Shown here one piece after another: positions 50,296 to 61,600 of a stretch of 64,000 nucleotides of DNA. The notes under the pieces were generated by a model. The model ran no database searches. It saw only the letters and a program-made list of their open reading frames with translations, and had not been told where the DNA came from. Source of the DNA: Synaphobranchus kaupii. Its lineage: Eukaryota; Chordata; Actinopteri; Anguilliformes; Synaphobranchidae. The DNA is taken from NCBI GenBank assembly GCA_029718625.1, contig CM056378.1, positions 62,085,027 to 62,149,026 of the forward strand. Reading direction: 5' to 3'. How positions within the stretch are numbered: the stretch's first letter is position 1; each line of letters starts with the position of its first letter. The position numbers and the translations under genes were made by a program.

Positions 50296-51816
50296 TGTTA
50301 CGAACCGAATACGGGCTGGACCCAAGTGCAACGACCAGGAGACAGATTATCAGCAAGGGGTTTTTATTATAAGCTTTGGGGTAGTCCCAAAGCTGTACAG
50401 AAAGGAAACACAGGAATAACACAGGGTTAGAAAGTTCAATCAGAACTGCTCCAAGCCGGAGCTGGACTTGAGTGCAGGCAGCGGGTTCCAAGCCGGAACT
50501 GGACTGTACTGGACCGGAGGTCCACTCAGGAACTGGATCCCGGAATCGGCAGGTTTGTTCCAAACCGGAACTGGACCTTGACGGGAGGTGCACAAACACC
50601 GGAACTGGACTGGAACTGGACCGGGAGGTCCAACTGGAACTGGAGTGCAGGAACAACGGGGTTGTTCCAAGCCGGAACAGGACTTTACACTGGAGGTGTA
50701 TTTAACACCGGAACTGGACTGGAACTGGACCGGGAGGTCCAACTGGAACTGGATAGCAGGAACAACGGGGTTGTTCCAAGCCGGAACTGGACTTTCCTCT
50801 GGAGGTGCACTTAACACCAGAACTGGACTGGAACTGGACCGGGAGGTCCAACTGGAACTGGATAGCAGGAACAACGGGGTTGTTCCAAGCCAGAACTGGA
50901 CTTTGGACTGGAGGTGCACTTAGCACCGGAACAGGACAGGAACTGGACCGGGAGGTCCAACAGGAACTGGGTAGCAGGAACAACGGGGTTGTTCCAAGCC
51001 GGAACTGGACTTTGGACTGGGGGTGCATATAGCACCGGAACAGGACAGGAACTGGACCGGGAGGTCCAACAGGTACTGGGCTGGATACAGAGGTAGGTGA
51101 CCGGTTGAGCCCGGTAGGGTAGAGCTGTGTGGCGGAGCTCAGCTGCAGCTGGTTGAGGGTAGCTGGTTTGCCGAGGAACCTGGGACCGTAACCGCAGCGA
51201 AGGGATCCACTACGGCCGGACAGGAACCACTGCAGGATAGCTAGGCAGGAACCCAACAGCGGACGCAATGCGAGCTGGAGTTGGGGGCACCGTAACACAC
51301 ACACATGCAGACTACTCACTACAGACTGGTAGGTACAGGAACAGCTGGTAAATTAAGGGAGACAGGTTAGAAAACACACAAACAGCAAATTGTTAGGGCT
51401 AGATAGCTACCGAACTGGAGGGTAGGGAAACTGGAAGCTGAACAGGTATAAACCCGTAACCAAGCAAACAGTAAACGTGACTAGAAACATGAAGACCATG
51501 AAACACACAAGGTAGTTTAACGAACTGGCCCCGACTAGAAGCCAGACGGGGGTTAAAGTAGGGGAGTGAGATTGAAACTTAATGACGAACACGTGAGGAA
51601 TGTAACCGAGAGTGATTGAAACAAACAGGTGCGGAATGAATGTCATGAATGGGGGAAAGAGATAGGTGGAAACCAAAGTGGGAAGCCGAGAGAAACAAAC
51701 AGAGGGGAAACGCCCAGCCTGTAGCAAAGGGGAAAACATGGACAGGAGAATCCAACATGACACGGAAGGAACAAGGAAAAACACGGAAAAGGACAGGAAG
51801 GGAACGGGACGTTACA
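50296..51816 (-). repeat. 3' LTR of the chromovirus, with internal 110-bp tandem repeats
   Basis: 1521 bp, plus-strand TGTTACGAACC to GGGACGTTACA. Between about 50450 and 51090 there are five or more tandem units of about 110 bp (each with ACAACGGGGTTGTTCCAAGC, itself an inverted repeat, and GACCGGGAGGTCC, a palindrome-like block). On the minus strand, a TATA-like TACTTTAAC at about 51553-51561 lies 25 bp before GGGGCCAGTTCG, the likely transcript start. The 5' LTR has fewer units. Confidence 0.85.
51519..51530 (-). promoter_or_regulatory. Predicted transcript start of the chromovirus, complementary to its priming site
   Basis: Minus strand GGCCAGTTCGTT. It is the exact reverse complement of AACGAACTGGCC next to the 5' LTR (56154-56165). 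In Tf1/sushi elements the 5' end of the RNA folds back onto such a site to prime reverse transcription. Confidence 0.6.
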
Positions 51817-51827
51817 GTACCCCCCCC

Positions 51828-54800
51828 TCAATGGACGCCACCTGGCGTACCTGGAGGCCTGATCTTGTCCGGGAACTGATCGTGAAAGTCCCGGATAAGG
51901 GAGTGGTCCAGAATGAGGCCCTTGTGGAGCCAGGACCGCTCCTCAGGGCCATAACCCTCCCAATCGACCAGGTACTGGAAGCCCCGACCCTTACGGCGAA
52001 TATCAATGATCTGGCTCACCGTGTAGGCCGGGGCGTTGTCGATGACCCGGGAAGGAGGAGGAGAGATAATTGGGGCACTGAGGGGGCTGGAGGCGACAGG
52101 CTTAATCTGGCTAACGTGAAAAACCGGGTGGACCTTGAGGGAGACAGGGAGGGAAAGCTTAACGGACACAGGGTTGATTAAACAAACAATGGGGAAGGGA
52201 CCAATAAAACGGGGTTGGAGCTTCTTAGATGAAGAGGGGAGGGGAATGTTGGCTGTGGAGAGCCAGACCTGCTGACCGGCCCTATACTGCGGGGCTGCGG
52301 TCCTGTGAAGGTCCGCCAGGCGTTGGGAACGGGAATTGGAGCGGAGGAGTGCGGTACGTGTAAGTCTCCACATGCGTTTGCATCTGAGGAAGTGAGACCT
52401 CACAGAAAGTACTGCCACCTCAGCTTCCTGGGCCAACAGGAGGGGAGGTTGATACCCCAAGGAGCATTCGAAGGGAGACATCCCAGAGGATGCGCATTTA
52501 AGGGAGTTATGGGCGTACTCTACCCAGGGGAGAAAACGGCTCCAGGAAGCGGGGTTACGGGCAGTGACGCACCGCAGGGCGGCCCCCAGGTCCTGGTTGG
52601 CCCTCTCTGCCTGACCGTTAGACTGGGGATGGAACCCTGATGATAAGCTAGCTGACGCACCCAGGGCCACACAGAACGCCTTCCACACTTGGGAGGAGAA
52701 TTGGGGCCCACGGTCCGACACAATGTCGGAGGGGATCCCGTGCAGCCTAACCACATGCAGCACCAGGAGCTCAGCAGTTTCGAGGGCGGACGGGAGCTTA
52801 GGGAGAGGGATAAAGTGGACCGCCTTGGAGAACCGGTCCACAATTGTCAGAATGGTAGAGTTGCCCTCTGACAAAGGCAGACCGGTGACGAAGTCAACGC
52901 CGATGTGACTCCAAGGACGGCCCGGGACGGGGAGAGGGTGGAGCAAACCGGAGGGAGGCTGGTGGGATGCCTTGCTCCTGGCGCAAACAGGACAGGCCAG
53001 GACGAAGGCACGGGTATCCCCCTTGAGGGTGGGCCACCAAAAACTCCTCCTGACAAGGGCGACAGTTCTGGCAACACCTGGGTGACAAGCCAGACAGGAG
53101 GCGTGAACCCATTCAAGGACCTGGGAGCAGACGGAATTGGGCACAAAAATGGAAGAGTTAGGGTTACTGCGGGGGTCCGGTTGGGAAGCCTGGGCGGCCC
53201 TCATGATCTCCTCGATCTTCCAGGAGACCGCAGCCACCACACAGGATGCTGGTAAAATGGGCTCTGGATCAGCAGGACTGGAGGGGAGGGAAAAAATGCG
53301 GGACAAGGCATCAGCCTTGGTGTTATGGGAACCGGGGCGAAAAGAAACAGAAAAATTAAAACGGGCAAAAAACAGAGACCATCTAGCTTGGCGGGCATTA
53401 AGCCTTTTAGCCGACCTGATATAAATTAAATTTTGGTGATCTGTGAGAACAATAAAGGGATTACCTGCCCCCTCCAGCCAGTGACGCCACTCCTCTAGTG
53501 TGAGCTTAATGGCAAGTAGTTCCCGATCCCCGACATCATAATTGCGTTCTGCGGAGGACAGTCTCCGGGAGAAGAATGCGCAGGGATGGAGTTTGTTGTC
53601 CAAGGCGGCTCGCTGAGACAGAATGGCCCCTACACCGGTGTCGGAGGCATCAACCTCGATGGTGAACTGACGGGTAGTGTCGGGGTGACTCAGAATGGGA
53701 GCAGAGGAGAACCGAACCTTGAGTTGCTCAAAGGCCAGCTGGGCCTCGGAATTCCAGCAGAAGGGAATGGAAGTGGAGGTGAGCTTGGTAAGGGGGGCAG
53801 CAATGACACTGTAATTGCGGATGAAACGCCGATAAAAGTTAGCAAAGCCGAGGAACTGTTGGAGGTGCTTACGTGAGGAGGGTTGGGGCCATTCTGTCAC
53901 CGCCTTGACTTTAGCAGGATCCGCCCGGATACTGCCCTCCTCAATGATGAAGCCGAGGAACGGGACAGATGATGCGTGGAACAAGCACTTCTCGGCCTTT
54001 ACGAAAAGTTGGTTCTCCAGCAGCCGCTGCAGAACCTCCCGGACGTGGAGAATGTGCTCCTGAGGGGATTTGGAGAAAATGAGGATATTATCAATATACA
54101 CGAAGACACACTTGCCAAGTAGGTCCCGAAGCACATCATTGACTATGCCCTGGAAGACTGCTGGGGCGTTAGTTAGGCCGAACGGGACCACCAGGTATTC
54201 GTAGTGGCCCAACGGGGTATTGAAAGCAGTCTTCCACTCATCCCCCTCGCGTATCCGCACCAGGTGGTAAGCGTTGCGGAGGTCGAGTTTGGTAAAAGTG
54301 ACTGCCTGGGAGAGGGGTTCAAATGCGGTGTTAATCAGAGGAAGGGGGTATTTGTTACGGATGGTAACCTCATTGAGGCCCCGGTAGTCGATGCAGGGCC
54401 GCAGAGAACCGTCCTTCTTCCCCACGAAAAAGAACCCTGCACCAACCGGAGATGAGGAGGGACGGATTATGCCCGACGCGAGGGACTCGTGGATGTAAGT
54501 CTCCATGGCCAGCTTCTCCGGGCCCGACAAGCTGTAGAGGCGGCCAGACAGAAGCTTAGCCCCTGCCAGAAGGTCGATACAGCAGTCGTAGGGCCTGTGA
54601 GGAGGTAAAGACAGAGCACGTGATTTTGAGAACACTTGAGACAGGTCATGATACTGGTTAGGAACGTTAACCAGGTCGGGTCCAGGTAGGGAGGAACTGT
54701 CACACTTAGCCCCCGGGGGGGGTAGAGCAGAGCGAAGACAACTGGCTAGACAGTGGGCACTCCAAGCCAGAATACGACCGGCTCGCCAGTCGATGTGCGG

Positions 54801-55127
54801 GTTGTGGAGGCGTAGCCAGGTCTGACCCAGGACCATGGAAGACTGCTTGGCGTGGATTAGGAGAAGTTGTATTGTCTCCCGATGATTACCTGACAAATTT
54901 AACTGTAGGGGAATGGTGGAGTGAGTAACTAACCCCAGGCTCCTGCCGTCCAGGGCGAGAGCAGTGATAGGGGTAGGTAGAGCCTCTGTGGGGATGCCGG
55001 CCCTCCTGACGAAGGAGATGTCAATGAAATTTGCATCGGCCCCGGAGTCGATAAGGGCTGATGATTGAAGCGGAGTTGTCCCTCCAAAGGAGGGTGGCCT
55101 TGAAAACAAGGCGGTTCTGGGCTGCAT
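51828..55127 (-). CDS. pol: Chromovirus pol: protease, reverse transcriptase, RNase H, integrase, chromodomain
   Basis: 1099 codons without interruption from ATG 55127. Protease [13 protein letters not shown] (about residue 26). [35 protein letters not shown] (motif A), [13 protein letters not shown], and the catalytic loop [12 protein letters not shown], where the second Asp of YxDD is Asn. RNase [36 protein letters not shown]. Integrase: HHCC ([11 protein letters not shown] ... ACPVCARSK) and D-D-E ([27 protein letters not shown]), then a GPF-type block. C-terminal chromodomain [31 protein letters not shown]. It ends 11 bp before the 3' LTR. It is in the same phase as gag, separated by two in-frame TGA codons. 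Confidence 0.9.
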   Translation of the reverse strand: MQPRTALFSRPPSFGGTTPLQSSALIDSGADANFIDISFVRRAGIPTEALPTPITALALDGRSLGLVTHSTIPLQLNLSGNHRETIQLLLIHAKQSSMVLGQTWLRLHNPHIDWRAGRILAWSAHCLASCLRSALPPPGAKCDSSSLPGPDLVNVPNQYHDLSQVFSKSRALSLPPHRPYDCCIDLLAGAKLLSGRLYSLSGPEKLAMETYIHESLASGIIRPSSSPVGAGFFFVGKKDGSLRPCIDYRGLNEVTIRNKYPLPLINTAFEPLSQAVTFTKLDLRNAYHLVRIREGDEWKTAFNTPLGHYEYLVVPFGLTNAPAVFQGIVNDVLRDLLGKCVFVYIDNILIFSKSPQEHILHVREVLQRLLENQLFVKAEKCLFHASSVPFLGFIIEEGSIRADPAKVKAVTEWPQPSSRKHLQQFLGFANFYRRFIRNYSVIAAPLTKLTSTSIPFCWNSEAQLAFEQLKVRFSSAPILSHPDTTRQFTIEVDASDTGVGAILSQRAALDNKLHPCAFFSRRLSSAERNYDVGDRELLAIKLTLEEWRHWLEGAGNPFIVLTDHQNLIYIRSAKRLNARQARWSLFFARFNFSVSFRPGSHNTKADALSRIFSLPSSPADPEPILPASCVVAAVSWKIEEIMRAAQASQPDPRSNPNSSIFVPNSVCSQVLEWVHASCLACHPGVARTVALVRRSFWWPTLKGDTRAFVLACPVCARSKASHQPPSGLLHPLPVPGRPWSHIGVDFVTGLPLSEGNSTILTIVDRFSKAVHFIPLPKLPSALETAELLVLHVVRLHGIPSDIVSDRGPQFSSQVWKAFCVALGASASLSSGFHPQSNGQAERANQDLGAALRCVTARNPASWSRFLPWVEYAHNSLKCASSGMSPFECSLGYQPPLLLAQEAEVAVLSVRSHFLRCKRMWRLTRTALLRSNSRSQRLADLHRTAAPQYRAGQQVWLSTANIPLPSSSKKLQPRFIGPFPIVCLINPVSVKLSLPVSLKVHPVFHVSQIKPVASSPLSAPIISPPPSRVIDNAPAYTVSQIIDIRRKGRGFQYLVDWEGYGPEERSWLHKGLILDHSLIRDFHDQFPDKIRPPGTPGGVH

Positions 55128-55163
55128 GGTCGGGAATGATAGGGCTCGTCAGAACGCCCAGCT

Positions 55164-56147
55164 TCACTGGCGAGCCACCTCTTTTGGGCGAATGGGACAA
55201 GAGGCGATTTGGTGGCCTAACTTGCCACAGTAAAAACGAGACCTGGTGCGGAACCGACGTTGGCGCTCCTCAGCATCCACCGTAACTCTGCCCAGTTGCA
55301 TAGGCTCCTCCTCGGACACCACAGCAGAGCTCTTCGGCCCCGTAAAGGAGGAGTGTTGACGTGCACCAGTAGAGTCGGAGAGCGGATGACGACCGGGATT
55401 CCTTCCTCGCTCACGAGCCCGGATGCGGAGACGGTTGTCAACGGTGATAGCCAAGCTGATGAGGCTGTTGAGGGAGCTGGACTCCTCACGGGTAGCGAGT
55501 AGATCCTTGAGCTCCTCACTGAGGGCCTGACGAAAGGCCCCTTGAAGGGAGGTGTCGTTCCATCCGGACTCAGCAGCGAGGGTGCGGAACTGGATCGCCA
55601 TCTCAGCGACACTGCGGCTGCCCTGTCGAACCTGCAGCAGGCGCTGAGTAGCGTCTCGCCCACAGGCTGGGTGGTCGAAGACGCGCCGCATCTCCAAGGT
55701 GAAGGACACGAAGTTGTTACACATGGGGGCTTGGCTGTCCCAAACAGAAGTGGCCCACTCCAGGGCACTGCCTCCCAAGCTGCTCATGATGAAAGCGATC
55801 TTGCATGGGTCAGAAGCGAATGAAGTGGGCTGCATACGGAAGACGATGTCGCATTTCATCAGAAACTCGCGGCACTTCCCCAGCCCCCCACGGTATAATT
55901 CGGGGTGTTGAACTCTAGGTTCCCGGCTAGGAGAGGGAACCGGAACCTCGGGAGGCGGCTCTGGAGTAGGAGGGGTCGGACCCACTGGAATCCGAGGAAG
56001 GGGCTGATGCAGCGAGAGCTGAGCAACCTGCTCCGTGATGCCCCTCAGCACCTCCAACACGTCATCCAAACGACGGCCCTGTTGGTCGCTGACCGCAGTT
56101 TGGCAGGAGAAGGCGTGGCGAATCTGCTCCAGGTCGGCTGGATCCAT
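55164..56147 (-). CDS. gag: Chromovirus gag
   Basis: 327 codons from ATG 56147 (MDPADLEQIRHAFSC), with a coiled-coil-like N-terminus, a Pro-rich linker and the retrotransposon Gag (capsid) domain (VQHPELYRGGLGKCREFL, IAFIMSSLGGSALEWA, QRLLQVRQGSRSVAEMAI). The zinc knuckle reads RFYCGKLGHQIASC: the first Cys expected of Cys-x2-Cys-x4-His-x4-Cys is Arg, one base change (TGT to CGT). It ends RPKEVARQ TGA. Pol follows in the same phase 36 bases later, so expression of pol would need read-through of two stops or reinitiation at its own ATG. Confidence 0.85.
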   Translation of the reverse strand: MDPADLEQIRHAFSCQTAVSDQQGRRLDDVLEVLRGITEQVAQLSLHQPLPRIPVGPTPPTPEPPPEVPVPSPSREPRVQHPELYRGGLGKCREFLMKCDIVFRMQPTSFASDPCKIAFIMSSLGGSALEWATSVWDSQAPMCNNFVSFTLEMRRVFDHPACGRDATQRLLQVRQGSRSVAEMAIQFRTLAAESGWNDTSLQGAFRQALSEELKDLLATREESSSLNSLISLAITVDNRLRIRARERGRNPGRHPLSDSTGARQHSSFTGPKSSAVVSEEEPMQLGRVTVDAEERQRRFRTRSRFYCGKLGHQIASCPIRPKEVARQ

Positions 56148-56166
56148 GTTTTTGGCCAGTTCGTTC
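56148..56166 (-). promoter_or_regulatory. Leader and self-priming site of the chromovirus
   Basis: Only 19 bases separate the 5' LTR from the gag ATG, with AACGAACTGGCC at 56165-56154 on the minus strand and no TGG-type tRNA site. It pairs perfectly over 12 bases with the predicted RNA 5' end in the LTR (51519-51530). Confidence 0.65.
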
Positions 56167-57249
56167 TGTTACGAACCGAATACGGGCTGGACCCAAGTGC
56201 AACGACCAGGAGACAGATTATCAGCAAGGGTTTTTATTATAAGCTTTGGGGTAGTCCCAAAGCTGTACAGAAAGGAAACACAGGAATAACACAGGGTTAG
56301 AAAGTTCAATCAGAACTGCTCCAAGCCGGAGCTGGACTTGAGTGCAGGCAGCGGGTTCCAAGCCAGAACTGGACTGTACTGGACCGGGAGGTCCAACTGG
56401 AACTGGAGTGCAGGAACAACGGGGTTGTTCCAAGCCGGAACTGGACTTTACACTGGAGGTGTATTTAACACCGGAACTGGACTGGAACTGGACCGGGAGG
56501 TCCAACTGGAACTGGATAGCAGGAACAACGGGGTTGTTCCAAGCCGGAACTGGACTTTACTCTGGAGGTGCACTTAACACCGGAACTGGACTGGAACTGG
56601 ACCGGGAGGTCCAACTGGAACTGGATAGCAGGAACAACGGGGTTGTTCCAAGCCGGAAATGGACTTTGGACTGGAGGTGCACTTAGCACCGGAACAGGAC
56701 AGGAACTGGACCGGGAGGTCCAACAGGAACTGGGTAGCAGGAACAATGGGGTTGTTCCAAGCCGGAACTGGACTTTGGACTGGGGGTGCATATAGCACCG
56801 GAACAGGACAGGAACTGGACCGGGAGGTCCAACAGGTACTGGGCTGGATACAGAGGTAGGTGACCGGTTGAGCCCGGTAGGGTAGAGCTGTGTGGCGGAG
56901 CTCAGCTGCAGCTGGTTGAGGGTAGCTGGTTTGCCGAGGAACCTGGGACCGTAACCGCAGCGAAGGGATCCACTACGGCCGGACAGGAACCACTGCAGGA
57001 TAGCTAGGCAGGAACCCAACAGCGGACGCAATGCGGGCTGGAGTTGGGGGCACCGTAACACACACACACACGCAGACTACTCGCTACAGACTGGTAGGTA
57101 CAGGAACAGCTGGTAAATTAAGGGAGACAGGTTAGAAAACACACAAACAGCAAATTGTTAGGGCTAGATAGCTACCGAACTGGAGGGTAGGGAAACTGGA
57201 AGCTGAACAGGTATAAACCCGTAACCAAGCAAACAGTAAACGTGACTAG
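56167..57249 (-). repeat. 5' LTR of the chromovirus, truncated
   Basis: Matches the 3' LTR from TGTTACGAACC to AACGTGACTAGA (57249, equivalent to about 51485), with about four 110-bp units instead of five or more. The missing part includes U3, the promoter and the first 45 or so bases of R. Unrelated sequence follows at 57250. Confidence 0.85.
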
Positions 57250-57538
57250 ACAGGTATGCCTACATTGTGATCATGTGGGCTCTACGTTTGGGCTACGTAG
57301 TATTTGGGACAGTCCATTTGACAGTTTAGAAAAAGGTAGAGAACCACGGCTTATATTTAAATGTACAGTGTTCCAGCCCTTTTGGGTTAGTGCATTATCA
57401 ACATTGGCCAACTACATGGGCATTTCACAAAACTTAAACTGCACATATAAATAGAAGTGACTCTAGTCAGGGATTTAATTAGTACATACCAATATTTGTT
57501 CTTCCAGCCGACAAGACAAGCCAAACTATTCAGTCTCA
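57250..57538. other. Non-coding flank, nothing recognised
   Basis: Sequence directly after the truncated LTR; no coding frame or repeat that I can name. Confidence 0.4.
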
Positions 57539-58015
57539 TTACCCAGATAGCAAGCGACGTAGATTCAATGTGGAATTCTGACGTTGATCCAACATCAATT
57601 TGCTCATCGAGATCACGTTGAATCAATGTCAGAATACCGACAAATATTGAATAATCAAGGTTAAATATTAACATGATATTTAAAAGTTTTAATTTTTGTC
57701 GCTATCACTGACTCACTCTATTAGCTAACTGAACCAGTTAGTAGCTGATAATGTCAGTTGTAACTCTAGCCTAAATAATTAGCTAAGGTCATAAATTGCT
57801 TTGCTAGCTGAACACATAAAATAGATAAAAATACAACTTCATTGCAGTGAGTGTACTTGTGGGTGAAAAAATAACCAATTTTGATGATTATTCAATATTT
57901 TTCGGTATTCTGACTTTGATTCAACGTGATCTCAATGAGCAAATTGATGTTGAATCCACGTCGGAATTCCACATTTAATCTACGTCAATTCAACGTTCAC
58001 TTGCTATCTGGGTAA
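57539..58015. mobile_element. MITE with inverted repeats of about 120 bp
   Basis: TTACCCAGATAGCAAG at the left and CTTGCTATCTGGGTAA at the right. The inverted repeats extend inward with mismatches through CGTAGATTCAATGTGGAATT / AATTCCACATTTAATCTACG to GATTATTCAATA. No coding capacity. Target duplication not resolved because the terminal TTA/TAA may belong to either side. Confidence 0.7.
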
Positions 58016-58645
58016 TTAAAGGGAGAAAGTTGCGCACCTCTACTGGGGAATGGGGATGAGTGCAAACACCAACCATACAGCATGGAGAGTGTATTCTTAA
58101 TACCTGCACCTTGCAGACAGATATGCATTTAGGGAGGTTGTAAATTAATGATGAATGGTCTCCTCCGCATTCATTAAAGAGTGATTTTGAATTTTAAAAA
58201 TATGATGCTCAAACTTTATTTGATTGGCCACCAGAGCGTGTGAGCGGAGTTGAGCGAAAAAACTAGTGTTTTGAATCAAATTATTTCAATAATCTGGACA
58301 GCTCATGCTATTTATTCACCACAACAGGAAAAGATGATAGCCAATAGCCTAAACGAATGCGATTGTTACCAATATTCAGCAAAGGGATTAGTATCCACAA
58401 ATTATGGAAAGTTTCTATTTTAGATTTAAATAACAAGGAATACAACAAAAATACTCAAAGGTGTGTGTAATGCACACGTTGTCTAAAGAAAAAACTGTGT
58501 TAAAGCCTAATTATAGGGAGAATCACTGAAGGAAAACAGAAAAAATAGTAGGTTAACTTGGTTATCACCCTTATGCATTTAGGACATGGGAAAGGAAGGA
58601 ATCATGGTGACAGTGAAACTTTGTCCCTATTCCTATGCAAAACCT
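58016..58645. other. Non-coding stretch before array B
   Basis: AT-rich, no gene or named repeat seen. Presumably intron of the FRS gene between the transposon cluster and the minisatellite. Confidence 0.4.
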
Positions 58646-61600
58646 TGTACCTGAACACACACCTGTGCAAATCCCTGTACCCGAATACACACCTGCCGAA
58701 AGCCCAGTACCTGAACACACACCTGCGCAAAGCCCGGTACCTGAATACACACACCTGTGCAAAGCCCTGTACCTGAACACACACACACCTGTGCAAAGAA
58801 CTGTACCTGAACACAAACACCTGCACACAGCCCTGTACCTGAACAAACACACATGCACAAAGCCCTGTACCTGAACACAAACACCTACACAAAGCCCTGT
58901 ACCTTAACACACAAACCAGCGCAAAACCTTGTACCTGAACACACACGTGTGCAAATCCCTGTACCTGAATACGCACCTGCCCAAAGCCCAGTACCTGAAC
59001 ACACACACACCTGTGCAAAGCCCCACACCTGAACACACACCTGTGCAAAGCTCTGTACCTGAACACACACACCTGTGCAAAGCCCTGTACCTGAATAGAC
59101 ACACCTGTGCAAAGCACTGTACCTGAACACACACACCTGTTCAAAGCCCTGTACCTGAACACACACACCTGCCCAAAGCCCTGTACCTGAACACACACAC
59201 CTGCACAAAGCCCTGTACCGGAACACACACACCTGTGCAATGCCCTGTACCTAAACACAGACACCTGCCCAAAGCCCTGTACCTAAACACACACAACTGC
59301 ACCTGAATAGACACATCTGCACAAAGCCCTGTATCTAAACATGCACACACCTGTGCAAAGTCCTGTACCTGAACACACACACCTGTACAAAGCCCTGTAT
59401 CTGAACACACACACCTGTGCAAAGCCTAGTACCTGAACACACACACCTGCGCAAAGCCCTGTACCTGAACACACACACCTGCACAAAGACCTGTACCTGA
59501 ACACAAACACCTACAAAAAGCCCTGTACCTTAACACACAAACCTGCGCAAAACCTTGTACCTGAACACACACCTGTGCAAATCCCTGTACCTGAATACAC
59601 ACCTGCCCAAAGCCCAGTACCTGAACACACACACCTGTGCAAAGCCCTGGAGCTGAACACACACATGCACAAAGCCCCATACCTGAACACACACCTGTGC
59701 AAAGCTTGTACCTGAACACACACACCTGTGCAAAGCCCTGTACCTGAATACACACACCTGCACAAATCCCTTTATCTAAACGCGCACACACCTCCACAAA
59801 TCCCTGCAACTGAGAACACACACCCGTACAAAACCCTGTACCTGAACACACACACCTGCACAAAGCCCTGTACTTCAATACACAAACACCTACACAAAGC
59901 CCTGTACCTGAACAAACACACCTGCACGAAGCCCTGTACCTGAATACACACACCTGTGCAATGCCCCGTACCTGAACACACACACCTGTGCAAAGCCCTG
60001 TACCTGAACACAAACACCTGCACAAAGCCCTGTACCTGGACAGATACAACTGCACAAAACCCTGTACCCGAACACATATACGTGTACAAAACCCTGTGCC
60101 TAAACACAGATACCTGCACAAAGCCCTGTACCTGAATACACAAACCTGCGCAAATCCCTGTACCTGAACACACACACACACACACACACACACCGGCACA
60201 TAGCCCTATAGCTGAATACACACAACTGCACAAAGCCATGTACCTAAACACACACACAGACACACCTGTGCCTGAACACACACAACTATGCAAAGAACTG
60301 TACCTGAACAAACACACCAGCACAAAGCCCTGTACCTGAACACACACACCTGTGCAAAGCTCTGTATCTGAACATGCACCTGTGCAAATCCCTGTACATG
60401 AACACACACATTTGTGTAATGCCTTGTACCTGAACACACACACACCTGCGCAAAGCCCTGTACCTGAACACACACATGCACAAAGCCCTGTACCTGAACC
60501 CAGAAACACCTGCACAATGCCCTGTATCTGAACACACACACCTGCACAAAGCCCTATACCTGAACACACACACCAGTTAAAAACCCTGTACCTGAACACA
60601 CACCTGTGCAAAGCCCTGTACCTCAACACAAACACCTGCACAAAGCCCTGTACCTGCACACATACACCTGCACAAAACCCTGTACCTGAACACACACACC
60701 TGCGCAAATCCCTGTACCTGAACACATTCAACTGCACCTGAATAGATAGACCTGCACAAAGCCCCGTATCTAAACATGCACACACCCGGGCAAAGCTCTG
60801 TACCTGAACAAACACACCTGTGCAAAGCCCGGTACCTGAACACACACACCTGTGCAAAGCCCTGTACCTGAACACAGACACACCTGTGCAAAGCCCTGGA
60901 CCTGAATATACACACCTGCGCAAATACCTGTACCTGAACACACACATCTGCACCTGAATAGACACACCTGCACAAAGCCCTGTATCTAAGCACGCACAAA
61001 CCTCCACACAAATCTGCAGTTGAACACACAGACCTGCACAAAGCCCTGTACCTGATCACACACACCTGCACATAGCCCTGTACCTGAACACACACACCTG
61101 TGCAAAGCTCTGTACCTGAACATGCACCTGTGCAAATCCCTGTACCTGAACACACACACTTGTGCAATGCCTTTTACCTGAACACACACACACCTGCGCA
61201 AAGCCCTGTACCTGAACACACACATGCACAAAGCCCTGTACCTGAACACAGAAACACCTGCACAATGCCCTGTATCTGAACACACACACCTGCACAAAGC
61301 CCTATACCTGAACACACACACCAGTTCAAAACCCTGTACCTGAACACACACCTGTGCAAAGCCCTGTACTTCAACACAAACACCTGCACAAAGCCCTGTA
61401 CCTGCACACACACACCTGCGCAAATCCCTGTACCTGAACACACACACCTGCACAAAGCCCTATACCTGAACACACACACCAGTTCAAAACCCTGTACCTG
61501 AACACACACCTGTGCAAAGCCCTGTACTTCAACACACACACCTGCACAAAACCCTGTACCTGAACACACACACCTGCGCAAATCCCTGTACCTGAACACA

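Larger units (their letters stand above)
50296..57249 (-). mobile_element. Sushi-like Ty3/gypsy chromovirus, nearly complete
   Basis: Minus-strand element: truncated 5' LTR at 56167-57249, gag 55164-56147, pol 51828-55127, polypurine tract (TGAGGGGGGGTAC on -) and full 3' LTR 50296-51816. The pol chromodomain and the very short leader with a self-priming-type site identify the Tf1/sushi chromovirus group known in fish. The element has lost the outer part of its 5' LTR, including the promoter. Confidence 0.9.

Noticed and set aside
50578..51319. Plus and minus frames rich in NWTGR or PVPVGPPG repeats
   Set aside because: They are the 110-bp LTR repeats translated; no family, and they disappear outside the repeats.
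52305..56300. Plus-strand frames of 60-131 codons across the chromovirus
   Set aside because: Shadows of the minus-strand gag and pol frames.
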